Assembly: GCF_001292705.1 (NCBI RefSeq)
Contig: NZ_LGAK01000047.1
Location: forward strand, 1-43,006
Direction of reading: 5' to 3'
Length of the DNA: 43,006 nucleotides
Source: Marinagarivorans algicola
GTDB lineage: Bacteria > Pseudomonadota > Gammaproteobacteria > Pseudomonadales > Cellvibrionaceae
Shown here: positions 17,124 to 25,244 of the stretch, one piece after another
How the letters are laid out: every line of letters starts with the position of its first letter
How positions within the stretch are numbered: position 1 is the stretch's first letter
Notes under the pieces: model-generated
The model's database searches: none
Seen by the model: the letters and a program-made list of their open reading frames with translations, nothing else
Told to the model about the DNA's origin: nothing
Program-made: the position numbers and the translations under genes

Positions 17124-18191
17124 ATGGCAAGAGGCGGCATTAATAAAGCCCTAGTTAAGCAGGCGCGTGAAGCGCTGATAGGCAAAGGGCAAAACCCATC
17201 AATAGATGCTGTTCGCGTGGCGCTGGGCAATACGGGTTCAAAATCAACTATTCATCGCTATCTGCGCGAACTCGAAGAAGAAAACGCCACAGTACTGGAT
17301 AACCAAGCACGGCTGAGTCAGCCCATTCAAGAGCTTGTTGGGCAGCTAGCGTTACGCCTAAAAGAAGAGGCCCAAGCCGCTATAGAAGAAGATAAAAAGC
17401 ACTACGACTTAAAAATTAGTACGCTTATGGCCAAAATCGAAGAGCAGCAAGGCATGATTACTCGCGCCAGCAAACAGGCCGCCAGTCAAGATGAGGCGTT
17501 GCGCAGCGCCTTAACACACATCGAGAACCATAAAGAAAATGAAGAAACCTTAAAGGCCAGCCTCGCCAAGGCGGCACAAAGCAACGCCAAGCTGCAAGCC
17601 ATGCTAGAGGAAAAACAAAATCACATTCACTCGCTAGAAGAAAAACACCAACATAACCGCGAAGCGATGGCACACTACCGTCAATCGGTTAAAGAGCAGC
17701 GCGAGCAAGATCAGCGCCAACAAGAGCAATATACGCAGCAGCTCCATGCCGAAATTCGTACACTTAACCAAGTCGTTTCGCTTAAGCAAGCCGATATCAC
17801 CCAACTCAATAAAGATAACGGGCGACTGGCCGCAGAGCGCGTCACAGCACAAAAAACAGAGCGCGAACGTGAAGCTGCCTACCTCAAAGCGCAGAGTTTA
17901 CTCGACACTCAGTTATCAAAATGCCAAACCCTAGAGGGTCAGCTAGCCCAACTACGTACCCACACACATACGCAAAGTATCGAGATTAAAAAGCTCAAAG
18001 AGACCGTAACACCACTGCAAGCTTGGAAAGAAGACAAACAAATACATTTAGCAAAGCTAGAGGCCGAAGTAGCCGTTAAAACACAAATTGTCGAGCAACT
18101 CATTAGCGAGCGAGGTGAGAAAGACCAGCCACCATCGGCACACCCCACTTCTCAAAAGGCAGACACTCAGAAGACAAATAACTCAACGTAG
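17124..18191 (+). CDS. KfrA-like DNA-binding coiled-coil protein
   Basis: This 355-residue protein starts with a KfrA_N-type DNA-binding domain (about residues 1-50: GINKALVKQAREAL, then GSKSTIHRYLREL). A very long, charged, Gln/Glu/Lys-rich coiled coil follows (about 55-325). The tail is short and polar. KfrA proteins were described on plasmids as autorepressors and filament-forming, alpha-helical DNA-binding proteins. The start ATG at 17124 has GAGGG 4-5 bp ahead. It is divergent from a tyrosine recombinase, and the pair plus the repeats between them look like one module. A chromosomal role in recombination control or DNA architecture is my inference. It is convergent with the Nudix gene, leaving 108 bp with nothing notable. 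Confidence 0.85.
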   Translation: MARGGINKALVKQAREALIGKGQNPSIDAVRVALGNTGSKSTIHRYLRELEEENATVLDNQARLSQPIQELVGQLALRLKEEAQAAIEEDKKHYDLKISTLMAKIEEQQGMITRASKQAASQDEALRSALTHIENHKENEETLKASLAKAAQSNAKLQAMLEEKQNHIHSLEEKHQHNREAMAHYRQSVKEQREQDQRQQEQYTQQLHAEIRTLNQVVSLKQADITQLNKDNGRLAAERVTAQKTEREREAAYLKAQSLLDTQLSKCQTLEGQLAQLRTHTHTQSIEIKKLKETVTPLQAWKEDKQIHLAKLEAEVAVKTQIVEQLISERGEKDQPPSAHPTSQKADTQKTNNST

Positions 18192-18299
18192 AAAAAGTCA
18201 TACACAGCATAGCGTACTGATATGTATGGTTTGGATGATCAATATACGCTTTTAACTGAGTACACAGGTCAATGGTGGTATGGCAAAAGCTATCGACCA

Positions 18300-19013
18300 C
18301 TACACTTCAAAGCTAAAGCCTTGCTCGGCAAGTGCGGAATACACCGATTGATCAAAGCGGTACAAAGCGGCAGCGCGGTGTGCAACGTTTTGCTGCTTTT
18401 CGTTGCAATCAAAGAGTAGCTTCATATTCATCATTTTGCGGCGAAAGTTAGGCTTGTCGAGGCTGACACCTAAAATAGACTCATAGAGTTCTTGGAGCTG
18501 CAGTAAGGTGAATTTTTCGGGCAATAAGTTAAACCCTATCGGCTCATGGCGTACTTTATGACGCAATGATTTTAAGCCATGTGCAAAAATTTCACCGTGG
18601 TCATACACAAGCTCTGGCACATCGTGAATATCCCACCACTTAACCTGCGAGGCTGGGCCGCCAGCCGCTAGCTTATACTCTTCTTGTTTGACCAGCGCAT
18701 AGTAAGCAATGGTAATGACACGCCCGCCAGGAAAACGGTCGGCGCGACCAAACGCCCGCAGCTGCTCTAAGAACAAATCCTGTGCGCCTGTTACATCTTG
18801 CAATATTCGTGAGGCTGCATTATCCAAATCCTCTAGTGCGCCGATATGCCCACCAGGCAATGCCCACTGCCCTTGTCGAATTCCGTCGCGATGCTGGGCA
18901 AGCAGTACATTGAGACGGCCATTATCCAAACCAAAGACCAAACAATCGATAGAGATATCTGGAAGACTGTTGATCTGTGGCGCTGGGCCACTAAGAGAGG
19001 TTATGTCATCCAC
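18300..19013 (-). CDS. Nudix-fold transcriptional regulator with degenerate Nudix box (NrtR-like)
   Basis: This 237-residue protein has a Nudix domain (about 18-150) and a C-terminal winged-helix-like region (about 160-230, LPEKFTLLQLQELYESILG through FRRKMM), the layout of NrtR-type regulators. The Nudix box spans G55-G76: G-x5-E and R69 are kept, but the catalytic REx2EE is replaced by RILQDV, so hydrolysis is unlikely. Such proteins use the dead Nudix fold to sense ADP-ribose or similar nucleotides and to repress NAD or sugar genes. I start it at GTG 19013, with AAGGG 7 bp upstream on that strand. Two small inverted repeats lie in its leader. No NAD salvage or sugar genes are adjacent, so the regulon is unknown. 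Confidence 0.87.
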   Translation of the reverse strand: MDDITSLSGPAPQINSLPDISIDCLVFGLDNGRLNVLLAQHRDGIRQGQWALPGGHIGALEDLDNAASRILQDVTGAQDLFLEQLRAFGRADRFPGGRVITIAYYALVKQEEYKLAAGGPASQVKWWDIHDVPELVYDHGEIFAHGLKSLRHKVRHEPIGFNLLPEKFTLLQLQELYESILGVSLDKPNFRRKMMNMKLLFDCNEKQQNVAHRAAALYRFDQSVYSALAEQGFSFEV

Positions 19014-19044
19014 GTAAAAACCCTTATTCTTTTAATTATTATTG

Positions 19045-19088
19045 ATTGCGCCATCGCAATGGCACATATGCAGTTAGAGAGACTAACT
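19045..19088. promoter_or_regulatory. Two small inverted repeats in the Nudix regulator leader
   Basis: ATTGCG-CCAT-CGCAAT at 19045-19060 and AGTTAG-AGAGA-CTAACT at 19072-19088 are both perfect dyads, 32-75 bp before the GTG start of the regulator. One of them may be an autoregulatory operator. This is inference from position alone. Confidence 0.35.
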
Positions 19089-19119
19089 TATATAATAGAC
19101 CAAGTGATCACCACGCTGC

Positions 19120-19929
19120 CTAGTGCTGCAAAAAATGCATAACGAGCTGTGCAACATGCTCGGGCTTCTCGGCATGCAGCCAGTGCCCAACCCCGCTGAC
19201 CAAGCGCAGCTTAGCTTTAGGGAAGCGCGCGGCAATCGCATCGCGATGCTGCTCTAAAATATAGTCCGACTTACCGCCTTTAATAAACAGCACATCTCCC
19301 TCATAAGGGGTCTCAGGCAGTGTATTGGCAGTAATCAGGTCAGGATAGCTAGCATAAATCACAGGTAAGTTCATGCGCCAACTAAACCCTTGTGCCTCTT
19401 TAACGAGGTTTTTCAGCAAAAAGCTGCGCACAGCCGGCTCGCTCACCTCCCGCTTGAGCTGGGTATCAGCATCGGTTCTCGAGACCAGCTGGGCGGGGTT
19501 AAGCGCGAGTAAGCCCTTGAAGACTTGCGTGTGGTGCGGTTCGTAATGAACGGGTGCAATATCAAGCACAACTAATTTTTGGCATTTCTCAGGGTGCTGT
19601 AATACCAGCTCCATGGCAACCTTCCCCCCCAATGAATGCCCCACAAAACTCGCGCTGGGCAAGCCTTGCGCTTCCATCCAGTCATTGACTTGGGCGGCCA
19701 TTGAGCTAAGCGTCATAGTGGCGCCATGTGCTGAGCGGCCATGGTTAGGGAGGTCAATACTGTACACACAAAAGTGCTTGGCGAGTGCACGAGCTTGCGC
19801 GCCAAGGTTTTCCATAGAGCCGAACAAGCCATGTAGGATGACAACGGGCTCGCCCTGCCCTTGCTTTCGGAAATACAGCGGTTGTGGTTCTACATTCGTA
19901 TCGTGAGCAGGCGTATCGTGAGCGGGCAT
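19120..19929 (-). CDS. ybfF: Alpha/beta-hydrolase esterase, YbfF type
   Basis: This 269-residue cytoplasmic hydrolase follows E. coli YbfF, an esterase acting on short acyl chains and acyl-CoA-like esters. The oxyanion segment ILHGLFGSMENLG (31-43), DLPNHGRS (59-66), the nucleophile elbow GHSLGG with S99, and the C-terminal GHWLHAEKP with H249 are all in place. The N-terminus carries about 15 extra polar residues with a small DTPAHDT-like duplication. The physiological substrate is unknown. It starts 3 bp after the end of the DUF1820 gene, so the two form an operon. Confidence 0.88.
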   Translation of the reverse strand: MPAHDTPAHDTNVEPQPLYFRKQGQGEPVVILHGLFGSMENLGAQARALAKHFCVYSIDLPNHGRSAHGATMTLSSMAAQVNDWMEAQGLPSASFVGHSLGGKVAMELVLQHPEKCQKLVVLDIAPVHYEPHHTQVFKGLLALNPAQLVSRTDADTQLKREVSEPAVRSFLLKNLVKEAQGFSWRMNLPVIYASYPDLITANTLPETPYEGDVLFIKGGKSDYILEQHRDAIAARFPKAKLRLVSGVGHWLHAEKPEHVAQLVMHFLQH

Positions 19930-19932
19930 AAC

Positions 19933-20262
19933 TTAATCACTTCTAGGGCCGGGAATAGGAAACTGCACCATATTCGACTTTTCACCAGGCTTGATATCCA
20001 TCACTTTTACAGCACCCTCGCTTTCAACTTCGTCAATACGAATGACCGAATGTGCAGGAATGTAAGAGCGGTTAACACCGGCAAACTCGTTTTTGAGTTT
20101 TTCTTCGCTCGGGTCCACTAGCAGCTGCGAGCGCTCACCAAACACAAACTCTTCTACTTCAATAAAACCGTACATTTCGCTTTGATAAATCGCGCGACAA
20201 TACACTTCAAACACTTGATTTTGATTGTAAAAAACAACTTTATAGATGGGCGAACTGGCCAT
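19933..20262 (-). CDS. DUF1820 family protein
   Basis: This 109-residue soluble protein matches the DUF1820 family of gammaproteobacteria as I recall it (IYKVVFYNQNQVFEVYCRAIYQ near the start, then GFIEVEEFVFGE and the RSYIPAHSVIRIDEVE stretch). It has no known function. I start it at ATG 20262, preceded by a GAGAAA ribosome site. The frame runs on to 20409, but those 49 extra residues look unlike protein and cover a hairpin. It is co-directional and nearly contiguous with the YbfF gene and divergent from miaB. Confidence 0.85.
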   Translation of the reverse strand: MASSPIYKVVFYNQNQVFEVYCRAIYQSEMYGFIEVEEFVFGERSQLLVDPSEEKLKNEFAGVNRSYIPAHSVIRIDEVESEGAVKVMDIKPGEKSNMVQFPIPGPRSD

Positions 20263-20677
20263 AAGTTTCTCAAATAATGCACATAACACAAGGTTTGAAG
20301 TACATCCAGCATACTGAATACACTTCAAACCCAAAAATCTTGCCCCACTAGATGGGGTATGAAATACAAAATACAACCGCACAGTAACAAGCTTATGCTG
20401 TAATGCCAACGCTTAAACGATGGCTAAAGCCGGTAATGAGTCTATAGAATACAAGGTCTAGGCTGCGACAAAAGCGATTAATTTGTGCCGTGGGATGCAA
20501 GCGTCAGTAAAGCGCGTATAATATGAGGCCATTTTGTAGCTTAAGCGTGCTGAGCGCGTTCGCTGATTCACGCAAAATCCGCAATGCCTTTAAGCTATTG
20601 TACGCATGTACAGCCCATTTTTTTATAAGCCCACTTTGAAGTCCGCTTCCAAGCCTAGCCCCAAGAGTTCGTATTTT
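20263..20677. other. Divergent promoter region of DUF1820 and miaB
   Basis: The 415-bp gap between divergent starts holds the nested hairpin at 20292-20331 on the DUF1820 side. On the miaB side there is a perfect TATAAT at 20517-20522, about 155 bp before the start codon. I find no good -35 box for it. No gene is visible. Confidence 0.5.
20292..20331. promoter_or_regulatory. Nested inverted repeat upstream of DUF1820 gene
   Basis: GGTTTGAAGT (20292-20301) and its perfect complement ACTTCAAACC (20322-20331) enclose a 20-nt centre that itself contains CAG-CATA-CTG. A second small hairpin, CCCCA-CTAGA-TGGGG, follows at 20343-20357. Both lie 30-95 bp before the DUF1820 start, so a leader structure or operator is possible. 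Confidence 0.4.
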
Positions 20678-22048
20678 ATGTCTGATCAAACCACCGCATC
20701 GAAACCAACCAAAAAGCTGTTTATTCAAACCCACGGTTGCCAGATGAACGAATATGATTCATCACGTATGCGTGATTTGCTAGGCGAATCACACGAAATG
20801 GTTGCCACAGACAACCCCGAAGAAGCTGATGTTCTCTTAGTCAACACATGCTCGATCCGCGAAAAAGCCCAAGAAAAGCTTTTTCATCAACTGGGTCGCT
20901 GGAAGAACCTCAAAAAAACCAACCCCGACCTCATTATTGGTGTCGGCGGCTGTGTCGCTAGCCAAGAAGGTGAAGCTATTGCCGAGCGCGCACCGTTTGT
21001 TGATCTGGTATTCGGCCCGCAAACGTTGCATCGTTTACCTGAAATGATAGAAAAGAAGCCGCAAGCTAATGGCACGGTACTGGTTGATATTAGCTTTCCA
21101 GAAATTGAAAAGTTCGACAACTTACCACAACCTGCTGCCGAGGGTGCTAGTGCATTTGTCTCGGTCATGGAAGGCTGCTCTAAATACTGTACTTTTTGTG
21201 TTGTCCCGTATACTCGCGGCGAAGAAGTCAGTCGTCCAGCCACTGATGTCTTGCAAGAAGTCGCACATTTAGCCACTCAGGGCGTTCGCGAAGTCAACCT
21301 TCTCGGGCAGAACGTCAATGCATATCGTGGCGAGAGTCCCGATGGTATCGTTGACTTAGCCGAGCTCATTACCTTGGTTGCTAAAATCCCAGGCATTGAC
21401 CGCATTCGCTTCACCACCTCGCATCCTGTTGAGTTTAGTGATAGCTTGATTAATGTTTATGCGGAAGTACCAGAGCTGGTTAGTCATATCCATCTACCGG
21501 TACAAAGTGGTTCTGACCGCATTCTTATGGCCATGAAGCGCGGCCATACAGCATTAGAATACAAATCTAAATTGCGCCGTATCAAGGCCTTGCGTCCTAA
21601 TATGAGTTTTAGCTCAGATTTTATTATTGGCTTTCCTGGCGAAACCGAAAAGGACTTTGAAGCGACCATGAACTTGATTCAAGCGGTTGGCTTTGATAAC
21701 TCTTTTAGCTTTATTTATAGCCCGCGCCCAGGTACGCCAGCGGCTAGCTACGAGGACGATACACCCGAAGCACTCAAAAAAGAGCGCCTACAAATTCTTC
21801 AACACCGTATTGTCCAGCAAGCACAAGATATTAGCCGAAAAATGGTTGGCAATACCGAGCGTGTTTTAGTGACAGGTTATTCTAAGAAAGACCCTGGCGA
21901 ATTATCTGGTCGCACCGAAAATAATCGTGTCGTCAATTTTAAATGCGATCAGCCTGAATTAATCGGTAAATTTGCCGACGTTCTCATTGAGCAGGCACTG
22001 CCTAACTCGTTACGTGGTATTTTATTAGGTTCTGAATTAGACGATTAA
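20678..22048 (+). CDS. miaB: tRNA-2-methylthio-N6-dimethylallyladenosine synthase
   Basis: MiaB is a radical-SAM methylthiotransferase that converts i6A37 to ms2i6A37 next to the anticodon of tRNAs reading UNN codons. The three cysteines of the N-terminal UPF0004 cluster are visible as C21 ([10 protein letters not shown]), C58 (NTCSIREKA) and C92 (GGCVAS). The radical-SAM cluster is C167-x3-C171-x2-C174 ([15 protein letters not shown]). GENVNAY-like GQNVNAY and the C-terminal TRAM region follow. I start at ATG 20678 (456 residues) because it gives the family N-terminus; an upstream ATG at 20606 would add 24 unlikely residues. tusA follows after 8 bp, suggesting cotranscription. Confidence 0.97.
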   Translation: MSDQTTASKPTKKLFIQTHGCQMNEYDSSRMRDLLGESHEMVATDNPEEADVLLVNTCSIREKAQEKLFHQLGRWKNLKKTNPDLIIGVGGCVASQEGEAIAERAPFVDLVFGPQTLHRLPEMIEKKPQANGTVLVDISFPEIEKFDNLPQPAAEGASAFVSVMEGCSKYCTFCVVPYTRGEEVSRPATDVLQEVAHLATQGVREVNLLGQNVNAYRGESPDGIVDLAELITLVAKIPGIDRIRFTTSHPVEFSDSLINVYAEVPELVSHIHLPVQSGSDRILMAMKRGHTALEYKSKLRRIKALRPNMSFSSDFIIGFPGETEKDFEATMNLIQAVGFDNSFSFIYSPRPGTPAASYEDDTPEALKKERLQILQHRIVQQAQDISRKMVGNTERVLVTGYSKKDPGELSGRTENNRVVNFKCDQPELIGKFADVLIEQALPNSLRGILLGSELDD

Positions 22049-22056
22049 GGATAGGC

Positions 22057-22323
22057 ATGAACGCATCCAGCCCACAGCAACTCGCCGCGTTAGAAGCACA
22101 AAGCACGCTATTAGACACTCAGGGTTTATATTGTCCTGAACCCGTCATGATGCTTCACGGTGCGATTGCGAATGTGGCTATTGGGGGAGTGGTTAAAGTG
22201 ATTGCCACTGACCCCTCAACACAACGAGATATTCCTAAATTTTGTGATTTTTTAGGTCATAAGCTCGCCGCCAGCGAAGCCACTGGCAGTACCTACACAT
22301 TTTATATAAAGCGGTTAAACTAA
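22057..22323 (+). CDS. tusA: Sulfur carrier protein TusA
   Basis: This 88-residue protein has the TusA fold signature: LDTQGLYCPEPVMMLH with the persulfide-carrying C26 in the CPxP motif, then KVIATDPSTQRDIPKFCDFLGHKL. TusA takes sulfur from IscS and passes it along the TusBCD-E relay to MnmA for 2-thiolation of U34 in tRNA. The N-terminus is a few residues longer than in E. coli. It sits 8 bp after miaB, another sulfur-inserting tRNA modification gene, and in the same window as mnmC, which acts on the same U34. Confidence 0.95.
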   Translation: MNASSPQQLAALEAQSTLLDTQGLYCPEPVMMLHGAIANVAIGGVVKVIATDPSTQRDIPKFCDFLGHKLAASEATGSTYTFYIKRLN

Positions 22324-22386
22324 TACGTAAGCGCACTTTATATCACACAATAATAACTCACTGATAAGTACTGCAAATAAGTCATT

Positions 22387-23244
22387 ATGAAAATCCCCAA
22401 AAGACTCCAACCTTTATACAACGATGGCTTAATTGACGAAGTTGTCAGCGCTTTAATGAGCGGAAAAGAAGCCTCTGTTTACGTCGTGCGTTGCGGGGAC
22501 ACTTTACGCGCGGCCAAAGTCTATAAAGATGCGGCAAAACGTAGCTTTAAAAAAGCCGTCACCTATCAAGAGGGGCGTAAAGTCCGCAATAGCCGGCGCC
22601 AACGCGCTATGGAAAAAGGCTCTAAATTTGGCCGCGATCAACAAGAAGAAGCTTGGCAAAGTGCCGAGTCCGATGCCTTGATTCGCTTAGCTAAAGCCGG
22701 TGTCCGCGTGCCTCAATCTTACGGTTGTTACGATGGCGTTTTATTGATGGACCTTGTGTCTATGGAAGACGGTAGCGTGGCGCCGCGTTTAAACGACGTG
22801 AGTATGAATGCCGATCAAGCGCGTGAAGATCATGCGGTAATGATGCAATACATTTTGCGTATGTTATGTGCGGGTATGGTGCACGGAGACTTATCTGAAT
22901 TTAATGTTTTAGTCGATGACTACGGCCCTGTGATTATTGATCTTCCTCAGGCTGTTGATGCTGCCGCTAATAACAACGCACGTGCCATGTTTGATCGCGA
23001 CGTGCTGAATATTACTGAATATTACGCACAGTTTGCGCCCGAACTTATCCATACCCGCTATGCCGATGAAATTTGGGCACTCTTTGAAGAGGGTGATTTA
23101 GACCCGGATTTTGCTCTGACAGGCATATTTGAAACCGAAGAGCAAGAGGCCAATGTTGACTCGGTGCTCCTCGAAATTAAAGCCGCCTTTGAAGAAGAAC
23201 AAGAGCGACTTGAGCGTATTCGCGAAGCCGACGAGCCCGAATAA
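22387..23244 (+). CDS. RIO1-type serine protein kinase, PA4780 family
   Basis: This 285-residue kinase belongs to the bacterial RIO1 group typified by Pseudomonas PA4780. The glycine-poor nucleotide loop SGKEASVYVV (25-34), catalytic lysine K44 (AAKVYK), catalytic loop HGDLSEFNVL (166-175, D168 and N173) and the metal-binding IID (D185) are intact, so it should be active. The acidic C-terminal tail (DSVLLEIKAAFEEEQ onward) is helical. Bacterial substrates are unknown. Eukaryotic RIO kinases work in ribosome maturation, and the position after tRNA-modification genes fits a translation link, though that is inference. It lies 63 bp from tusA. Confidence 0.93.
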   Translation: MKIPKRLQPLYNDGLIDEVVSALMSGKEASVYVVRCGDTLRAAKVYKDAAKRSFKKAVTYQEGRKVRNSRRQRAMEKGSKFGRDQQEEAWQSAESDALIRLAKAGVRVPQSYGCYDGVLLMDLVSMEDGSVAPRLNDVSMNADQAREDHAVMMQYILRMLCAGMVHGDLSEFNVLVDDYGPVIIDLPQAVDAAANNNARAMFDRDVLNITEYYAQFAPELIHTRYADEIWALFEEGDLDPDFALTGIFETEEQEANVDSVLLEIKAAFEEEQERLERIREADEPE

Positions 23245-23338
23245 ATTGCGTGTCGTTCACGGTGTCTTTTATAACGCAGATAAACAACTCCTAGGTTATC
23301 TCTATCTAGCTCTATTGCTATAGAGTACCGCCTGCTGC

Positions 23339-23380
23339 ATAGTGATATACGGTAATGGTCAACCCTGAATAGTGATACAC
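23339..23380 (+). repeat. Direct repeat ATAGTGATAyAC, 30-bp period
   Basis: ATAGTGATATAC (23339-23350) and ATAGTGATACAC (23369-23380) differ at one base and sit directly before the second recombinase gene; the second copy ends just 3 bp before its ATG. A 6-bp-armed hairpin, CTCTAT-TGCT-ATAGAG, lies at 23310-23325. They could be regulator or recombinase binding sites. Confidence 0.45.
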
Positions 23381-23383
23381 ACC

Positions 23384-24640
23384 ATGAAAGCCAAGCAAGT
23401 CGCCCCCAGTCCTATTTTTGACCAAGCGGAGTTTATGCCCAACCCGTTTGCGACTAAATTTTTTAATGTCCAGCCTTTTTTTGGTGATGATGCCATTGTT
23501 GAAGGCGCCCCTGAAGATTATGAATACGCGCTGAAATTTTTATGCAGCTATTTGGGCAGTAGTGCAACTTTTAATGCCTACCGGCGCGAATTAGAACGGA
23601 TTTTGCAGTGGGCTTGGTTTATCGAACAGCGCAGCGTCATTCACCTAAAACGTGAACACATTGCCGCTTACATTGATTTCAACCGTGCGCCACCCGAGGC
23701 TTGGATAGGCACTAAAAATGTTGCGCGATTTTTAAAACGCAATGGAACGCGTATCAAAAACCCAGCATGGCGGCCTTTTGTAGCCAGTCTTTCGAAAGTA
23801 CAAACCACTATGGGGCAAACCCCCACCGCTGCCGATTATTCGCTTTCACAATCGGCAGTGCGGGCTAGTTTTTCTATTCTATCGTCGTTTTATAATTTTT
23901 TAACGCAAGAGGGTCTGACCGACGCAAACCCAGTTAACTTGATTCGTCAAAAAAGCCAATTTTTGCAACGCGAGCAGCGCGCAGCGCCCGTGCGCCGAAT
24001 CACTAATTTACAGTGGAGCTATGTGATTGATTTAGCGCGTGAACTTGCTGAAGAAAACCCCGCTAAATATGAACGTTCATTGTTTATTATTTGCTGCTTA
24101 ATGGGCATGTATTTACGTATTTCTGAGTTAGTCGCTGATGAGCGTGCAACACCGGTAATGGGCGACTTCAAGCGTGATAGGGATGGCAACTGGTGGTTTT
24201 ATGTGACCGGTAAAGGCAATAAAAATCGCATGATCGCTGTATCCGATGAAGTCATGGATGCTCTTAAGCGCTATCGCGTTTACCGCGGCTTGCCTGCGTT
24301 GCCAAGCCAAGGAGAAACAACCCCATTAGTCTCTAAAGTCGGCCGCAAAGGCGCCATTACCAGTACCCGTCAAATTCGTACTCTGGTGCAAGAACTCTTT
24401 GACTTAGCCTTCCACAAAATGCATGCAGAAAATATGGGTAACGATGCCGAAGATCTACGCGCAGCGACCGTCCACTGGCTCCGACACACGGGGATTAGTG
24501 AAGATGTCAAAGTACGCCCACGCGAACATGTTCGCGATGATGCCGGCCATGCCACTATGGCGACTACCGATAAATACATAGATAGCGATCTGCGCGAGCG
24601 CCATCTATCGGGTAAAAAGAAGCACTTTTTTAGTCATTAA
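23384..24640 (+). CDS. Tyrosine recombinase (phage-integrase family), orphan
   Basis: This 418-residue recombinase has an N-terminal core-binding domain (about 40-190) and a catalytic domain with every active-site residue present: R245 (LRISEL), K277 (GKGNK), H364 and R367 (HWLRHTG), H389 (AGHAT) and nucleophile Y398 (DKYID). It ends in a basic tail. It is unrelated in length and sequence to the recombinase at 15682. The start is uncertain: ATG 23384 is preferred, GTG 23372 is possible, and neither has a clear ribosome site. No phage, transposon or integron genes accompany it, and a terminator follows directly. Confidence 0.92.
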   Translation: MKAKQVAPSPIFDQAEFMPNPFATKFFNVQPFFGDDAIVEGAPEDYEYALKFLCSYLGSSATFNAYRRELERILQWAWFIEQRSVIHLKREHIAAYIDFNRAPPEAWIGTKNVARFLKRNGTRIKNPAWRPFVASLSKVQTTMGQTPTAADYSLSQSAVRASFSILSSFYNFLTQEGLTDANPVNLIRQKSQFLQREQRAAPVRRITNLQWSYVIDLARELAEENPAKYERSLFIICCLMGMYLRISELVADERATPVMGDFKRDRDGNWWFYVTGKGNKNRMIAVSDEVMDALKRYRVYRGLPALPSQGETTPLVSKVGRKGAITSTRQIRTLVQELFDLAFHKMHAENMGNDAEDLRAATVHWLRHTGISEDVKVRPREHVRDDAGHATMATTDKYIDSDLRERHLSGKKKHFFSH

Positions 24641-24641
24641 A

Positions 24642-24672
24642 AAAGGCTGCCCCTTAAAAAGGGACAGCCTTT
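24642..24672. terminator. Bidirectional intrinsic terminator
   Basis: A 14-bp stem with one mismatch (24642-24655 against 24659-24672) encloses a 3-nt loop and lies 2 bp after the recombinase stop codon. In the minus direction it is followed by six T residues, well placed to end the DUF6702/peptidase transcript. In the plus direction it has TTTA. Confidence 0.85.
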
Positions 24673-24725
24673 ATAGACTATCTATTCGTATCGCTACCAA
24701 CAGCGCTGACACGTTATATTGATAA

Positions 24726-25244
24726 CTATTGGCTTACCAATGGAATACGCAAACTTTTTTGCCGTCGATTAAGCAGATAACGCTTAGCTTCAACACCCGA
24801 CTGACTATAGACCTCAGTGCTGTATTCACCCCATAAATCTTGGAAAAAACCAGCCTCAATCCAAACCGTGTGAACCTCATTTACCGGCCATTGTTGATAC
24901 ACCCAAAAATAAGGGCCTTCCACTTCTTGGCCAACATACGTTAGATCGATCGGTGCCCCGCCTTCTGTGATTGACAGTTTAAAATGCTTAGCCACATACT
25001 GACCTAAGAGCTGTTGATGTTTAGGGTTAAGCAAAAGATCGCCGTGATCTTTTAACAGATGATTAAGGTAATGCTCTGCGTCATGCGAATGAAACCGGTG
25101 CATCACTTCTAAATTACCTGTTATAGCATTAACGGTGATGTGGGTCGTTGAGACTTGCTGTTTATGTGCGTGTGCAGGTATTACCCAGCACACGCACAGC
25201 AGGACCATTAGGCTCCAAGGAGCCTTCAAATATTGCTTCAACAT
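24726..25244 (-). CDS. DUF6702 family secreted protein
   Basis: This 172-residue protein has a clear signal peptide (hydrophobic core LMVLLCVCWVIPAHA, cleavage near residue 26) followed by a His-rich mature start. The remainder (HKQQVSTTHITVNAITGNLEV, the HRFHSHDAEHYL segment, then GPYFWVYQQW) resembles the DUF6702 family, usually found next to M1-type peptidases. Its function is unknown; it is likely periplasmic. Its ATG shares one base with the TAA stop of the upstream peptidase gene (TAATG), so translation is coupled and the two probably work together. Confidence 0.82.
   Translation of the reverse strand: MLKQYLKAPWSLMVLLCVCWVIPAHAHKQQVSTTHITVNAITGNLEVMHRFHSHDAEHYLNHLLKDHGDLLLNPKHQQLLGQYVAKHFKLSITEGGAPIDLTYVGQEVEGPYFWVYQQWPVNEVHTVWIEAGFFQDLWGEYSTEVYSQSGVEAKRYLLNRRQKSLRIPLVSQ

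Noticed and set aside
20280-20410. Integron attC-like site suggested by the nested hairpin
   Set aside because: The required RYYYAAC and GTTRRRY core boxes are not in the right places, and neither recombinase carries a visible IntI-specific insertion.
15682-24640. A prophage or genomic island bounded by the two recombinases
   Set aside because: Genes between them are core (miaB, tusA, DUF1820, ybfF), there are no phage genes and no tRNA or matching att repeats that I can see.
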